DNA of 64,000 nucleotides from Xenorhabdus kozodoii (lineage in GTDB: Bacteria > Pseudomonadota > Gammaproteobacteria > Enterobacterales > Enterobacteriaceae): the NCBI RefSeq assembly GCF_002632875.1, contig NZ_NJCX01000005.1:1-64000 (forward strand), given 5' to 3'. Each line of letters begins with the position of its first letter. The stretch's first letter is position 1. The notes beneath the pieces are model-generated. The model was not told where the DNA came from. It did not search any database and worked only from the letters and a program-made list of their open reading frames with translations. Positions 15,245-24,287 of this stretch are shown piece by piece. Position numbers and translations under genes: made by a program.

Positions 15245-15913
15245 TTAAGCGTGGCTTTTTGCTTTTGGTTTCTCTGCTTGATTATCTTTAATGGGAACAA
15301 CACGTTCCATTTCTGATTTTTTCTTATTTTCAACCTGTTCAGATTGACCAAAAAACAGCCCGCCACGTCGGATTGACATACTACCGCAACGGCTAATGCC
15401 CCGTAACTCGCCATGCTCAAGGATGTCCAATGTTTCCGCACAGCACGTACCTTCAACATGGCCATCAATGATAATTTCAGGCGCATTTAACTCACCTTCC
15501 ACTTTACCGGCATGCATAATCCGGATGGCACCGCCTTTTACGCGAATATTACCGATCACTTTACCCCAGATCTGGATATCCCCTTCCATTTCGATATCAC
15601 CCTTAAATACAGAGTTTTTTGCGACGATGGTATTGGGACGGATCTCGGCTTCCGGTAGTTTTTTTTCTTCAGGCTTGATGCCAATAACAGGGGTTGCCGA
15701 TCTGGCAACAGTTGTCTCGGTGTTTTTTTTTCCAAACATAGCGTTTATTCTCAATTTAATTTTCATAAAGTAAAACACTAAGGCTAAAAAAGATAAAATT
15801 GCTGTTATGGTGCAACTAAAATGAGCGCCATACAGATACAGTCCCAATGCAATTCCCCAAAGGAGCCATACACTGCATAAAAAAGCGTTATCTGAAAAAC
15901 GATACTTTTTCAT
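15245..15913 (-). CDS. ccmA: Bactofilin (CcmA-like) with N-terminal membrane segments
   Basis: The product is 222 residues from the ATG at 15913; an in-frame TTG at 15955 would add 14. Two hydrophobic stretches at the N-terminus (CSVWLLWGIALGLYLYGAHF and a second to about residue 50) precede a beta-helical bactofilin core with the repeating I-x-x-x-G-x-I/V pattern (residues 85-185) and a charged tail. Bactofilins polymerise without nucleotide and shape cells; in Proteus mirabilis CcmA affects curvature and swarming. It is monocistronic with its own terminator. Confidence 0.88.
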   Translation of the reverse strand: MKKYRFSDNAFLCSVWLLWGIALGLYLYGAHFSCTITAILSFLALVFYFMKIKLRINAMFGKKNTETTVARSATPVIGIKPEEKKLPEAEIRPNTIVAKNSVFKGDIEMEGDIQIWGKVIGNIRVKGGAIRIMHAGKVEGELNAPEIIIDGHVEGTCCAETLDILEHGELRGISRCGSMSIRRGGLFFGQSEQVENKKKSEMERVVPIKDNQAEKPKAKSHA

Positions 15914-16392
15914 ATTATTCTCATTTCTTGGTTTTTTCTTATATTTCATCAGCAAATATATCTGTGAATATGCCCTAGCAGGTAATAGAAACAGCTTGCG
16001 TCAGCAGATCCTAGCATTGTACAAGTATAAAAAACAATCTACGAAGCTATAACAGAGGTATTTATAGCTTTATTACACGGATAAAGCCTCTGCCAGAGTT
16101 CAATCTTCTGGTTTTCCCTTGAATTATCTCATATTTATTAAATAATAAAACCAATTAAAGATAAATTTAATTGCCTGTTTTTAATATAAATAAAACAAAT
16201 AAATTAATAATTACTTAACAATTAATGCAAAACATTAATAAACAAGCACCCTACCAGAGCCATAAAGCCACTTGCGATCATTTGTTACACAATAGTTTAA
16301 ATAGTTCAGCCAATAGATATATCAATAAGATATCAACATTAGAGGTCACTTCCTTATTCCTCGCGCAACAAGGAAAAAGAAACCGATATCAC

Positions 16393-16498
16393 TATACCAG
16401 TCGCCTTTCAAGATGCGTCTTATATCTCCCCGCGGCGCGGGGAGATATAAATACTCACATTGGCTTGCAATCTACAATTTGAAGTTGGACTGTTATAT
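16393..16498 (+). repeat. Dispersed palindromic repeat, copy 1
   Basis: About 105 bp with ends TATACCAGTC and its near complement, inner arms TTTCAAGATGC and TTTGAAG, and a GC-rich central hairpin CTCCCCGCGGCGCGGGGAG. Nine copies occur in the window, all between genes. Confidence 0.85.
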
Positions 16499-16601
16499 AC
16501 CAATCTAACTTCAAGATGCGTGTGATTTCTCCCCGCTTTGCGGGGAGAAATCAGGTTTCATATCGTGTTGTAAATTGCAACTTGAAGTTTAATGCGTATA
16601 T
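16494..16601 (+). repeat. Dispersed palindromic repeat, copy 2 (variant)
   Basis: Shares TATACCAATC, CAAGATGCG and CAACTTGAAG with the family; the central hairpin is TTTCTCCCCGC-ttt-GCGGGGAGAAA. It abuts copy 1 through a shared TATATAC junction. Confidence 0.75.
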
Positions 16602-16822
16602 ATTTATCAATATTTTGATAATGTAAACCACAACAAAAATATTGTGATTAAAAAATCAAACTCGCATTGCCATTAATAATTACAAGCATAAAAAATTACA
16701 CTTAAACCTAACACAAATATTTATTTAGTTATATAATACCAACGCTCATTCAATAATAAAATAACACACCACGCACTCATCAGAAAATGATCACTTACAA
16801 TAGGGAAGGTTAGGGATATTAA

Positions 16823-17638
16823 ATGAAAAGGATGACGGACTTAAATCAAAAGAATATTTGTACTATCCAATTAACGATGCCTGATTTCAATACGCTGGAG
16901 CATAAACAACGGGGATTATATATTTTACTTGATGGCGAAATGGTGTGGAAAGATTGCATAAACACGTATCATATCAAATCAAATGAGATCCTTTTTACCC
17001 ATCCCGGAAACTATGCTGCCAAAACGAATACACCAAGTTGCCAGCTATTATGGTTGCCATTACACATGGAGTTTTTACGTCGTTTTTTACAACGTTTCGG
17101 AACATTATTAAGCAAGATAGAACGACGGGAATTTCCTGCTTACCGGTTGATTCCGTTTAACCCATTTCCCTTGTTAACGGAAAGTATTCGCGGATTGGCT
17201 AACTTGCTGGCGCATGATTCCCCTCAGGCGTTGATTCAATTAAGAGTTGAAGAGTTATTATTAATGCTTTCTTTGGGTAAACAGGGCGCGTTGTTAATGT
17301 CAATCCTGCGGAAATTAAGCAACCGTCAGGTAGAACGCCTGCAAACATTTATGGAAGCCCATTACCTCAAGGAATGGAAATTGAATGACTTTGCACGCGA
17401 GTTCGGTATGGGGCTGACTTCTTTTAAGGAACTTTTTAACAGTGTTTATGGCACCTCGCCCAAGGCTTGGATCAGTGAACAACGTATTCTTTACGCCCAT
17501 CAGTTATTACTCAATAGCGAAATGAGTATTGCTGATATTTCACTGGAATCGGGTTTTTCCAGCCAATCTTATTTCACCCAAAGCTATCGCCGACGTTTTG
17601 GTTATACACCTAACCGCGCCAGATACGGCAAGGATTGA
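16823..17638 (+). CDS. exsA: ExsA-type AraC family activator (type III secretion regulator)
   Basis: The 271-residue product resembles Pseudomonas ExsA along its whole length, as I recall that protein. The N-terminal half carries GLYILLDGE, the LLSKIERREF region and LLMSILRKLSNRQVERLQ. The two helix-turn-helix motifs (FAREFGMGLTSFKELF and ISLESGFSSQSYFTQSYRRRFG) are nearly the same as in ExsA. ExsA activates type III secretion promoters and is controlled by ExsD/ExsC/ExsE. None of those partners, nor any secretion gene, lies in this window. It is therefore an orphan here, and its targets are unknown. Confidence 0.9.
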   Translation: MKRMTDLNQKNICTIQLTMPDFNTLEHKQRGLYILLDGEMVWKDCINTYHIKSNEILFTHPGNYAAKTNTPSCQLLWLPLHMEFLRRFLQRFGTLLSKIERREFPAYRLIPFNPFPLLTESIRGLANLLAHDSPQALIQLRVEELLLMLSLGKQGALLMSILRKLSNRQVERLQTFMEAHYLKEWKLNDFAREFGMGLTSFKELFNSVYGTSPKAWISEQRILYAHQLLLNSEMSIADISLESGFSSQSYFTQSYRRRFGYTPNRARYGKD

Positions 17639-17799
17639 TGCCCCATTTAACGACTCGCCATTAGTGCCATAAACAACCCGGTTTTTCAGTTTGATGTATG
17701 TGTTTTAGATCAAACTGAAAAGCCACAATCACGCTTCATTGACGGACAACTTCACGCTTTTCACAACAGGCAAATCTTGACTGATCGTTTTTATCGATC

Positions 17800-17970
17800 A
17801 ATCTCCCCTTATTGATCTGTGCAACCCATTGGACGCCGGTATCTCATCTCACCTATAGTCATGGTGACTCATCACTGTTTAGGGCTAATCCGACTAAGCT
17901 CTACGAAGTCACCACCAGGGATTGTTATATTTGCCGTAACGTTAGCCTGCTTCCATGCAGGCTTTTTTTT
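17800..17970 (+). ncRNA. Possible small RNA, or long 3' region of the regulator gene
   Basis: A strong terminator (17944-17970) lies 300 bp past the regulator stop with no coding frame between. The segment contains a small hairpin, AGTCA-tgg-TGACT, near 17856, and TTGACT at about 17776 as a possible -35. This would fit an independent sRNA, but a long trailer is equally possible. Confidence 0.25.
17944..17970 (+). terminator. Rho-independent terminator
   Basis: AGCCTGC-ttccat-GCAGGCT followed by a run of eight T. It sits just before the convergent queH gene. Confidence 0.9.
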
Positions 17971-17978
17971 ACTGAAAA

Positions 17979-18659
17979 TTAATGCGATTCACCCTCTTTT
18001 TTCTTGCTATCTGCACAATAAAAGACCGTGCCTAATTTAATTCTTTCACGGCCGGTAGCCAGACGATGACGGTTAGAATCCCGAAGCGAATAAATACAAC
18101 CACAATATTCCTGCTGATAGAACGCTTCACGCTTACTGATTTCTATCATGCGCGCAGAGCCACCCCCTTTGCGCCAGTTATATTCCCAATACATTAAGTC
18201 AGGATAACGGGAAGCGGCGCGAACACCACACTCATTGATCTGCTGCATATTTTTCCAGCGTGAAATACCCAGTGAGCTGGTGATCACAGAGAAACCATGT
18301 TCATGGGCATAAAGCGCTGTTCGTTCGAAACGCATATCAAAACACATTGTGCAACGAATACCACGTTCAGGCTCATTTTCCATGCCTTTCGCGCGTTCAA
18401 ACCAATTATCACGATCGTAATCTGCATCAATAAAAGGAATCCCCATCTGCTGCGCAAAACGAATATTTTCATCTTTACGCAATTCATATTCTTTCAGGGG
18501 ATGGATATTCGGGTTATAGAAAAATATTGTGAAATCAATTCCTGATGCCAACATCGCTTCCATGACTTCCCCAGAACAGGGCGCACAACATGAATGCAGC
18601 AAGACTTTCGTGTTTCCGTTTGGCAGTGGAAGCGGTTTACGCTCGTAATTCAGTGACAT
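17979..18659 (-). CDS. queH: Epoxyqueuosine reductase QueH
   Basis: The 226-residue product is of the DUF208/QueH family. It reduces epoxyqueuosine to queuosine in the wobble base of tRNAs with GUN anticodons. The conserved cysteine motifs are visible: HSCCAPCSG near the start, CTMCFDMR in the middle and QEYCGC toward the end, which bind the iron-sulphur cluster and a second metal. It is a stand-alone gene convergent with the ExsA-type gene. QueH replaces the unrelated QueG in some lineages. Confidence 0.94.
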   Translation of the reverse strand: MSLNYERKPLPLPNGNTKVLLHSCCAPCSGEVMEAMLASGIDFTIFFYNPNIHPLKEYELRKDENIRFAQQMGIPFIDADYDRDNWFERAKGMENEPERGIRCTMCFDMRFERTALYAHEHGFSVITSSLGISRWKNMQQINECGVRAASRYPDLMYWEYNWRKGGGSARMIEISKREAFYQQEYCGCIYSLRDSNRHRLATGRERIKLGTVFYCADSKKKEGESH

Positions 18660-18777
18660 AATATTTCTTACCTGATTGAGACGATAAAAAATCAGGAAGA
18701 GAATAAATCCCTCTCCCTGTGTTTATTTGATGGACATCTTACTTTTTCTACTGCCTTGCGACAATATTTGTCAATAA

Positions 18778-19527
18778 TCAGGCTTCCGGCAATTCCGGCA
18801 AAACCTGCCCCCCATCAACCACAATCGTTTGCCCGGTAATATATTTCGCTTCATCAGAAGCCAGAAAACAGGCCGCATAACCAATATCTTCCGGCGTCCC
18901 CAAAGCCCGCATAGGTGTCATATTTTTCGCATGGCTAAGGAATTCATCACCAAATGATGTTAATCCTTCCGTCATGATCATACCGGGCATCACTGCATTA
19001 ATGGTGATCCCTTGCCCCGCATATTCCAACGCTGCGCTGCGCATAAACCCTAATTGCCCGGCTTTACTGGCACCATAGTGGCTATAGCCGGGAATGCCCG
19101 TCACCTCTCCCGTTATTGATGACGTGATAACAACACGCCCATAACGCTGCTTTTCCATGACATTCAATGCCGCTTGCACCAGAAAAAATGTCCCTTTAAG
19201 GTTAACGGTATGCACTAAATCCCAATCTTCCGCAGTCATATCCTTAAGATAATGCTGTGGAAAAATGCCGGCATTGGAACACAAAATATCGAGCCTGCCA
19301 TACTTTTCAACAATCTGATCAATCACGCTTTTACAGGCCGCTTGGTGAGTCACATCAAGGGGAATAAAATCAACGGCCAACTCTTTAGCTATTGCTTCAC
19401 CTTTTATTTTATCCGTACCCGCAATAATGGTCACAGCCCCCGCTTGTTGCAATACCTTGGCAATTCCCTTGCCAATACCTTTGGTTCCACCTGAAATAAA
19501 AGCAATTTTTCCCGCTAAATTGAACAT
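18778..19527 (-). CDS. Short-chain dehydrogenase/reductase
   Basis: The 249-residue classical SDR has the cofactor motif SGGTKGIGKG, the NAG motif (CSNAGIF), the catalytic Ser (SSITG) with Tyr-x-x-x-Lys (YGASK), and the C-terminal TGQTIVVDGG. It is an NAD(P)-dependent oxidoreductase of unknown substrate. It is divergent from the acyl-CoA ligase at 19883 with a dispersed repeat in between. The divergent pairing suggests a shared role in fatty or aromatic acid handling, but this is only inference. Confidence 0.9.
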   Translation of the reverse strand: MFNLAGKIAFISGGTKGIGKGIAKVLQQAGAVTIIAGTDKIKGEAIAKELAVDFIPLDVTHQAACKSVIDQIVEKYGRLDILCSNAGIFPQHYLKDMTAEDWDLVHTVNLKGTFFLVQAALNVMEKQRYGRVVITSSITGEVTGIPGYSHYGASKAGQLGFMRSAALEYAGQGITINAVMPGMIMTEGLTSFGDEFLSHAKNMTPMRALGTPEDIGYAACFLASDEAKYITGQTIVVDGGQVLPELPEA

Positions 19528-19634
19528 GATTTTTCCTTTTGTGTTAGTGGGGAGTATTGTTTATTATCCTAAATAGAATTCCCCAATCTATTTTCAATCG
19601 GTGACTTTATCAAGTTTAATAAACAAAAACTGCA

Positions 19635-19739
19635 TATATACCAATCGCCTTTCAAGATGCGTCTTATATCTCCCCGCGTAGGGGAGATATAAACACTCTC
19701 GTTGGTTTGCAAACGGCAACTTGAAGTTAGATTGGTATA
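19635..19739 (+). repeat. Dispersed palindromic repeat, copy 3
   Basis: Terminal inverted repeats TATACCAATC/GATTGGTATA are intact, with central hairpin CTCCCCGCGTAGGGGAG. It lies between the divergent SDR and ligase genes; nothing else is recognised in this 355-bp gap. Confidence 0.88.
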
Positions 19740-19882
19740 AAATAAACTCAGATTATTTGCATGTAAATTTGAAATAAAATAACCCGACCTTCAATTTACC
19801 TGACATTGCTTATTCTGCTGCCAGCGATTACTTTTAAAGTGCATAACAATTTTATTAACGATAATAATAGGGAGTGAAGAGT

Positions 19883-21490
19883 ATGGTTCTCGATAATTCA
19901 TTCTTAAATGAATATACCGGCACAGCATTATCGCCGCTTTTGTTTCTCAAAAGAGCAGTATTAAGCAATGGTAATGATATCGCCATCATTGATGGAAAAC
20001 AGCGTTGGACCTGGCGCCAATATGCCAATCGTTGTGAAAGGATTGCCGTCTCTCTCCAGCAAATGGGGATGGATAAGGGAAGCGTCGTTTCAGCCCTTTT
20101 ACCCAATATTCATGAATTACTTGAATTACATTTTGCCGTTCCTTTATCTGGCGGTATTCTCAATGCTTTAAGCACCCGAACAGATGCCGCCACATTAAAT
20201 TTTATCTTTGAAAAATTACAGCCCAAAATATTAATTATCGATAAAAGTTATCTTTCACTATTAAATAATGTCGTTTTCAATAATCCAGTTAAGATAATTA
20301 TTGTTGATGAAGAGCGTTCCGCTATTCCTCTCCCTCCGGCTGGACATGAAATGATACCTTACGAATTACTGGTCACCGAACACGCCTCAAAGGCACTGTC
20401 ATTTATCCAAATTGACGAACAAGCGGCTATCAGCATCAATTCCACGTCGGGCACCAGCGGGCAACCTAAATTGGTGGTGTATTCCCATCGCGGTGCATTT
20501 TTAAATGCCATTTCCAATATCCTGGATTGGGACATGCCCAGAACCCCGATCTTTTTATGGACGCTTCCGATGTTCCACTGCAATGGCTGGTGTTTTCCGT
20601 GGACAATCGCAGCTCGCGCGGGGACACACGTTTGTATCAGGAAATTTGATGCCGAAGAAGCAATGCAACTGATGCTGGAAAATAACGTCACCCACTATTG
20701 TGGCGCCCCAATTATTCACTATTCATTAGGCAAGATAACGCAAAAAGCGGGCAAGCATTTTGGGGATCGCGTTTATGGCCTGATTGCCGGCGCCCCACCG
20801 ACAGAAAGTCTATTTTCATTGCTGGATGAGGTCGGGATTAATGCGACGCATGTCTACGGGTTAACGGAAACTTACGGCCCGGTGGTGGTTTGTGAAAACA
20901 AACATGAATGGCAGGCATTATCAGGATCAGAAAAAGTTTTAAAACGTATGCGTCAGGGGATTGTTTCTAACTTACAAGGGCAGGTGGGCGTGATTGATCC
21001 CAATACCCAGTCGGACGTTCCTTTTGACGGCAAAACCATGGGTGAGGTTGCGATCCGCGGTAATATTGTGGCGGCTTATGATCCTGTGCGTCATGTGACA
21101 CCGGAGGTAACCAACCCCTGGTTTTATACCGGTGATCTGGCGGTCGTCGATCCTGATGGCTATATCAAAATCATTGATAGAAAAAAAGATATCATTATTT
21201 CCGGCGGCGAAAATATTTCCAGCCTTGAACTGGAGAATGCCCTGTCCAGTTACCCCGGTGTGTTAGCGGCCGCAGTAGTGGCAAAGCCCGATCCCTACTG
21301 GGGAGAAGTTCCCCATGCCTTTATTGAACTCGACGAAAATGTCTCAATAACGGCGCAAGCGTTAGATGATTATATTTGTACCGTCATAGCACGATATAAG
21401 CGTCCCAAAGGCTATACTTTTTTAACGTTACCGCGCAATGCCAATGGTAAAGTGGTAAAAGATCAATTGAGAAAAAGAGTAACAGATTGA
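19883..21490 (+). CDS. AMP-dependent acyl-CoA synthetase/ligase
   Basis: The product is 535 residues from the ATG at 19883, preceded by GGGAG; an upstream GTG adds three. Motifs of the adenylate-forming family are present: the P-loop-like NSTSGTSGQPK, the A5 motif VYGLTETYGP, WFYTGDLAVVDPDGY, the hinge IDRKKDIIISGGENI, and the catalytic Lys in NANGKVVKD. It activates a carboxylic acid with ATP and CoA, probably a medium or long-chain fatty acid or aryl acid. It is followed 42 bp later by an ASCH-like gene. Confidence 0.92.
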   Translation: MVLDNSFLNEYTGTALSPLLFLKRAVLSNGNDIAIIDGKQRWTWRQYANRCERIAVSLQQMGMDKGSVVSALLPNIHELLELHFAVPLSGGILNALSTRTDAATLNFIFEKLQPKILIIDKSYLSLLNNVVFNNPVKIIIVDEERSAIPLPPAGHEMIPYELLVTEHASKALSFIQIDEQAAISINSTSGTSGQPKLVVYSHRGAFLNAISNILDWDMPRTPIFLWTLPMFHCNGWCFPWTIAARAGTHVCIRKFDAEEAMQLMLENNVTHYCGAPIIHYSLGKITQKAGKHFGDRVYGLIAGAPPTESLFSLLDEVGINATHVYGLTETYGPVVVCENKHEWQALSGSEKVLKRMRQGIVSNLQGQVGVIDPNTQSDVPFDGKTMGEVAIRGNIVAAYDPVRHVTPEVTNPWFYTGDLAVVDPDGYIKIIDRKKDIIISGGENISSLELENALSSYPGVLAAAVVAKPDPYWGEVPHAFIELDENVSITAQALDDYICTVIARYKRPKGYTFLTLPRNANGKVVKDQLRKRVTD

Positions 21491-21532
21491 TACCAATCAC
21501 ATAAAATCAATCACGGTGGAGTGAATCACCTT

Positions 21533-21931
21533 ATGAAAATCGACACGAAAAAATATCACCTCACACCCGAAGATTATATTGTTTTAAGCTTACATGATAT
21601 CGGCTGGAAAACCGTTTTATCCGGTAAAAAGAAATACGAATTTCGCCGAAAATTCAGGAGAAAACAAACCGTTGCCTTTGTTTATGTCACGACCCCCGTC
21701 AAAGCAATCAAAGGGGCAATGTTGCTCGGTGAACCTATCTCTGGAACTGCCAGACAAATTGCCGATATTGCAGAAAAAGCCATGACAGGTAATGGGAAAT
21801 CTGTTTTTGATTACTTCGCCGAAAATGATTTTGGCTTAGCTATCCCGATTATAAAAGTCATCGAAACCCCAGAAATATCATTGGATTATTTACGCAAAGA
21901 ACACCATTTTGTTGCCCTCAATTTTATCTAA
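21533..21931 (+). CDS. ASCH-domain-like protein
   Basis: The product is 132 residues from the ATG at 21533, with GGTGGAG upstream; a GTG at 21521 adds four. The segment VLSGKKKYEFRRKFRRKQ followed by VAFVYVTTPVKAIKGAMLL matches the ASCH fold pattern: a basic strand with the G-K-K/E-F-R motif, then a beta strand. ASCH proteins are thought to bind RNA or modified nucleotides. It is probably co-transcribed with the ligase. The exact function is not known. Confidence 0.7.
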   Translation: MKIDTKKYHLTPEDYIVLSLHDIGWKTVLSGKKKYEFRRKFRRKQTVAFVYVTTPVKAIKGAMLLGEPISGTARQIADIAEKAMTGNGKSVFDYFAENDFGLAIPIIKVIETPEISLDYLRKEHHFVALNFI

Positions 21932-21971
21932 AATTAAATAACAACCGATCCCTTTACGATAATTTAATTTC

Positions 21972-22080
21972 ATATGCCCATCGCCTTTCAAGATGCGCCT
22001 GATATTTCCCCGCGCAGCGGGGAAATATAAATACTCTCATGGGTTTGCAACCTGCAACTTGACGTTGGATTCGTATATAT
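21972..22080 (+). repeat. Dispersed palindromic repeat, copy 4
   Basis: The hairpin core is TTTCCCCGCGCAGCGGGGAAA, with arms TTTCAAGATGCG and CAACTTGACG; the ends are less well conserved (TATGCCCATC, GATTCGTATATA). It accounts for part of the 400-bp gap; the rest, to 22331, is AT-rich with no gene seen. Confidence 0.8.
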
Positions 22081-22331
22081 CAAATAAACATGAATATCAG
22101 GTAAGGGCTGGGATAAATTTCATATTACCCACACAGTTAACTTACCTGACAATCACCATACCCTTCCTTAAATTCACAAAATTTTATAATGCACAACAAT
22201 AACTTAATGCGTATTAATTTTATTTAATGCCATTTATTTGAGATAAAAAACTAACATGTGTAATATTAACTGGTTATTTAGTTGCGAAATGAAATTATCT
22301 TGAACTTTTACGAATAATAAGTGAGGGATTT

Positions 22332-23084
22332 ATGTCTGAAAACAATAAGGCAGAAGATAAGAAATGTTCATTTTCCCCTGATCAATTCAAAGTTAAGGTT
22401 AAAACCACAGTCGAAATTGAAAATGATGTCGCCGCACCAATAGGTTCATTCCCGTGGGCAATGATCCAAGCATACTTGAATAAACTCGTGGGGCGCGGTA
22501 GTTGGCCCGCTAATGTATACCTTATCCCAAAATACGACGATGCCGGTGATATTATCTATATTCAGCAGTCAGATACCGACGGAAGCATCTCACCCTGGGT
22601 TCCTGCGCCGAAAGATATGGTCGCGTGTGATTGGGAATTACGCTGTATGTTGTCTTTTGATCTTATATTAGGATATAGCGTGTTTAATCGTAATTACAGT
22701 CAAGGTTGGGGATACCTTGCCGATGATGAGTTTAGTGATATTAATATACGCCCTTTCGGGGCGTTAACGAAATGCCAAAATCAAATCGATATTGAAAATA
22801 TCTTATATTTCTATTACTTCTGTTGGGAAGAAGCTCAACACTGCACTTTATATTTGAGAGTATCCGCGAATAAAGATCATTATCAAAATGTGATAAATTT
22901 ACTGAAGAAAAACCTTTACGTCCTTGTCAATGGTACAATTTATTCCCTTGGGATTGCCGCAGTTAATGACGATGGCGACAATTATAAATATACGGTCAGT
23001 TATAATAATGATGATGCACAAAAATTAGGTGCCATAATGAAACAAACCGGTGAAAAAAAGACGTTTTGCTTTAACTGGAAATAA
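22332..23084 (+). CDS. Protein with Tad2/DUF2829-like N-terminus and unknown C-terminal half
   Basis: This is a 250-residue protein. Residues 38-102 resemble DUF2829/Tad2: PWAMIQAYLN, then GRGSWPANVYLI, then SPWVPAPKDMVACDWEL, the W-x-P-x-x-x-D-M-x-x-x-D-W-E ending typical of that fold. Tad2 proteins of phages sequester the signal molecule of Thoeris defence. The remaining 145 residues are not recognised; they are aromatic-rich (YFYYFCWEE) and end TFCFNWK. Such a long extension is unusual for Tad2. The ribosome binding site is GAGGG. It is monocistronic, convergent with cobT. The domain call comes from motif pattern only. Confidence 0.6.
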   Translation: MSENNKAEDKKCSFSPDQFKVKVKTTVEIENDVAAPIGSFPWAMIQAYLNKLVGRGSWPANVYLIPKYDDAGDIIYIQQSDTDGSISPWVPAPKDMVACDWELRCMLSFDLILGYSVFNRNYSQGWGYLADDEFSDINIRPFGALTKCQNQIDIENILYFYYFCWEEAQHCTLYLRVSANKDHYQNVINLLKKNLYVLVNGTIYSLGIAAVNDDGDNYKYTVSYNNDDAQKLGAIMKQTGEKKTFCFNWK

Positions 23085-23142
23085 ATCCCATCTTGAATTC
23101 AAGTCCGTATTTTATAAAAAAAATTCAATATGATAGGACACT

Positions 23143-23173
23143 CCCTGACGCCTCGCACCGCGAAGTGTCAGGG
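23143..23173. terminator. Hairpin between convergent genes
   Basis: CCCTGAC...TCGC-acc-GCGA...GTCAGGG, a two-part stem of 31 bp in all, lies between the DUF2829-like gene and cobT. There is no immediate T-run on either side. It probably ends transcription of one or both. Confidence 0.6.
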
Positions 23174-23197
23174 TTCATCATAAAACTCAGTGTCTTA

Positions 23198-24277
23198 CTA
23201 TGATGAAAAAGTATTTATATGCAACTTTTTTACCTCAGGTAAGCTGATCCCACTGCTTGCCAGTTTCCCCATATGACAATACATCGAGCAGGCTGCATCA
23301 ATCAGTGACATGGCAATCGCCGCACCGCTGCCTTCACCAAGGCGCAACGCTAAATGCAAGTAGGGTTGTAAATGCAAAAACTGGAGCGCCAGCGCTGCGC
23401 CTTTTTCTGCCGACATATGGGAAGGGATGCAATAATCCCGCGCGATTGGCGATATCTGACAGGCTGCCAATGCTGACGCATAAGACAAAAAGCCATCAAG
23501 GACGACCGGCACGCCACAAGCCGCCGCCCCCAGGATCACGCCAGCCATGCCGACCAACTCAAATCCGCCCACTTTTGCCAGCACATCAATCGCGTTGTTG
23601 CTATCCGGTTGGTTGATGGCAATCGCCTGCCGGACAATAGACAGTTTATGCACCAACCGTTCAGGCGGCAAATTGGCACCTAATCCAACCACATCATGGG
23701 GATCACTGCCTGTCAGCACGCTGATAACCGCGGCCGCCGCTGTCGTATTGGCAACCCCCAGCTCACCCACCCCCAATACGGTTATGCCTGCCGCAATACG
23801 CTGTTGCGCCAGTTGCGCGCTAGCCAATAACAGCATTTCAGCTTGTTCATACGCCATCGCTGCGCCTTTGGCGATATTGCCGCAGCCCCGTGCGAGTTTA
23901 AGGGTCAACATGTGTTCGATAGGATCACCATCAATGCCAATATCCACGGGCAGCACCTGTGTCCCGCTGTTTTTCGCCAGCACACAAACCCCGGTTAACC
24001 CTTTCAGGATATTGCGTGCCTGTATCGCCGTGACCGTTTTCGGTGAAATCGCCACGCCTTCGTCATAGACACCGTGATCAGCGCACATGACAATGATCTC
24101 TTTTTGCAGGTTTTGCAGTCCCAAAATACCTGGCATCCCGGCTAATTGTATCGCCAGTGCTTCAAGGCGCCCCAGACTTCCCAATGGCTTGACCAGACTG
24201 TCAATGTGCTGCGCGGCTTTGGCCATCTTTCCCCGATCCAAGGGTTGGATCGCGTCAATCAATGATTGTAGTGTCAT
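23198..24277 (-). CDS. cobT: Nicotinate-nucleotide:dimethylbenzimidazole phosphoribosyltransferase CobT
   Basis: The 359-residue product (Salmonella CobT 356) makes alpha-ribazole phosphate for the lower ligand of cobalamin. The catalytic Glu region near the C-terminus, RLGEGSGAAIAMSLIDAA, and the GVGELGVANTTAAAA loop are intact. It is the last gene of the 20-gene cob operon, 10 bp after cobS, and is followed by a hairpin. Confidence 0.97.
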   Translation of the reverse strand: MTLQSLIDAIQPLDRGKMAKAAQHIDSLVKPLGSLGRLEALAIQLAGMPGILGLQNLQKEIIVMCADHGVYDEGVAISPKTVTAIQARNILKGLTGVCVLAKNSGTQVLPVDIGIDGDPIEHMLTLKLARGCGNIAKGAAMAYEQAEMLLLASAQLAQQRIAAGITVLGVGELGVANTTAAAAVISVLTGSDPHDVVGLGANLPPERLVHKLSIVRQAIAINQPDSNNAIDVLAKVGGFELVGMAGVILGAAACGVPVVLDGFLSYASALAACQISPIARDYCIPSHMSAEKGAALALQFLHLQPYLHLALRLGEGSGAAIAMSLIDAACSMYCHMGKLASSGISLPEVKKLHINTFSS

Positions 24278-24287
24278 ATTTATCCAA

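Larger units (their letters stand above)
15914..16822. other. AT-rich intergenic region upstream of the ExsA-type gene
   Basis: Nine hundred bases with no credible coding frame. It holds two back-to-back copies of the dispersed palindromic repeat (16393-16498 and 16494-16601) and a very AT-rich stretch to the regulator start. The promoter of the regulator should be here; I could not assign a clear ExsA site. Confidence 0.6.

Noticed and set aside
18671-18696. CCTGATT/AATCAGG hairpin between the SDR and queH genes
   Set aside because: It overlaps the queH ribosome binding region and has no T-run, so a terminator call is not supported.
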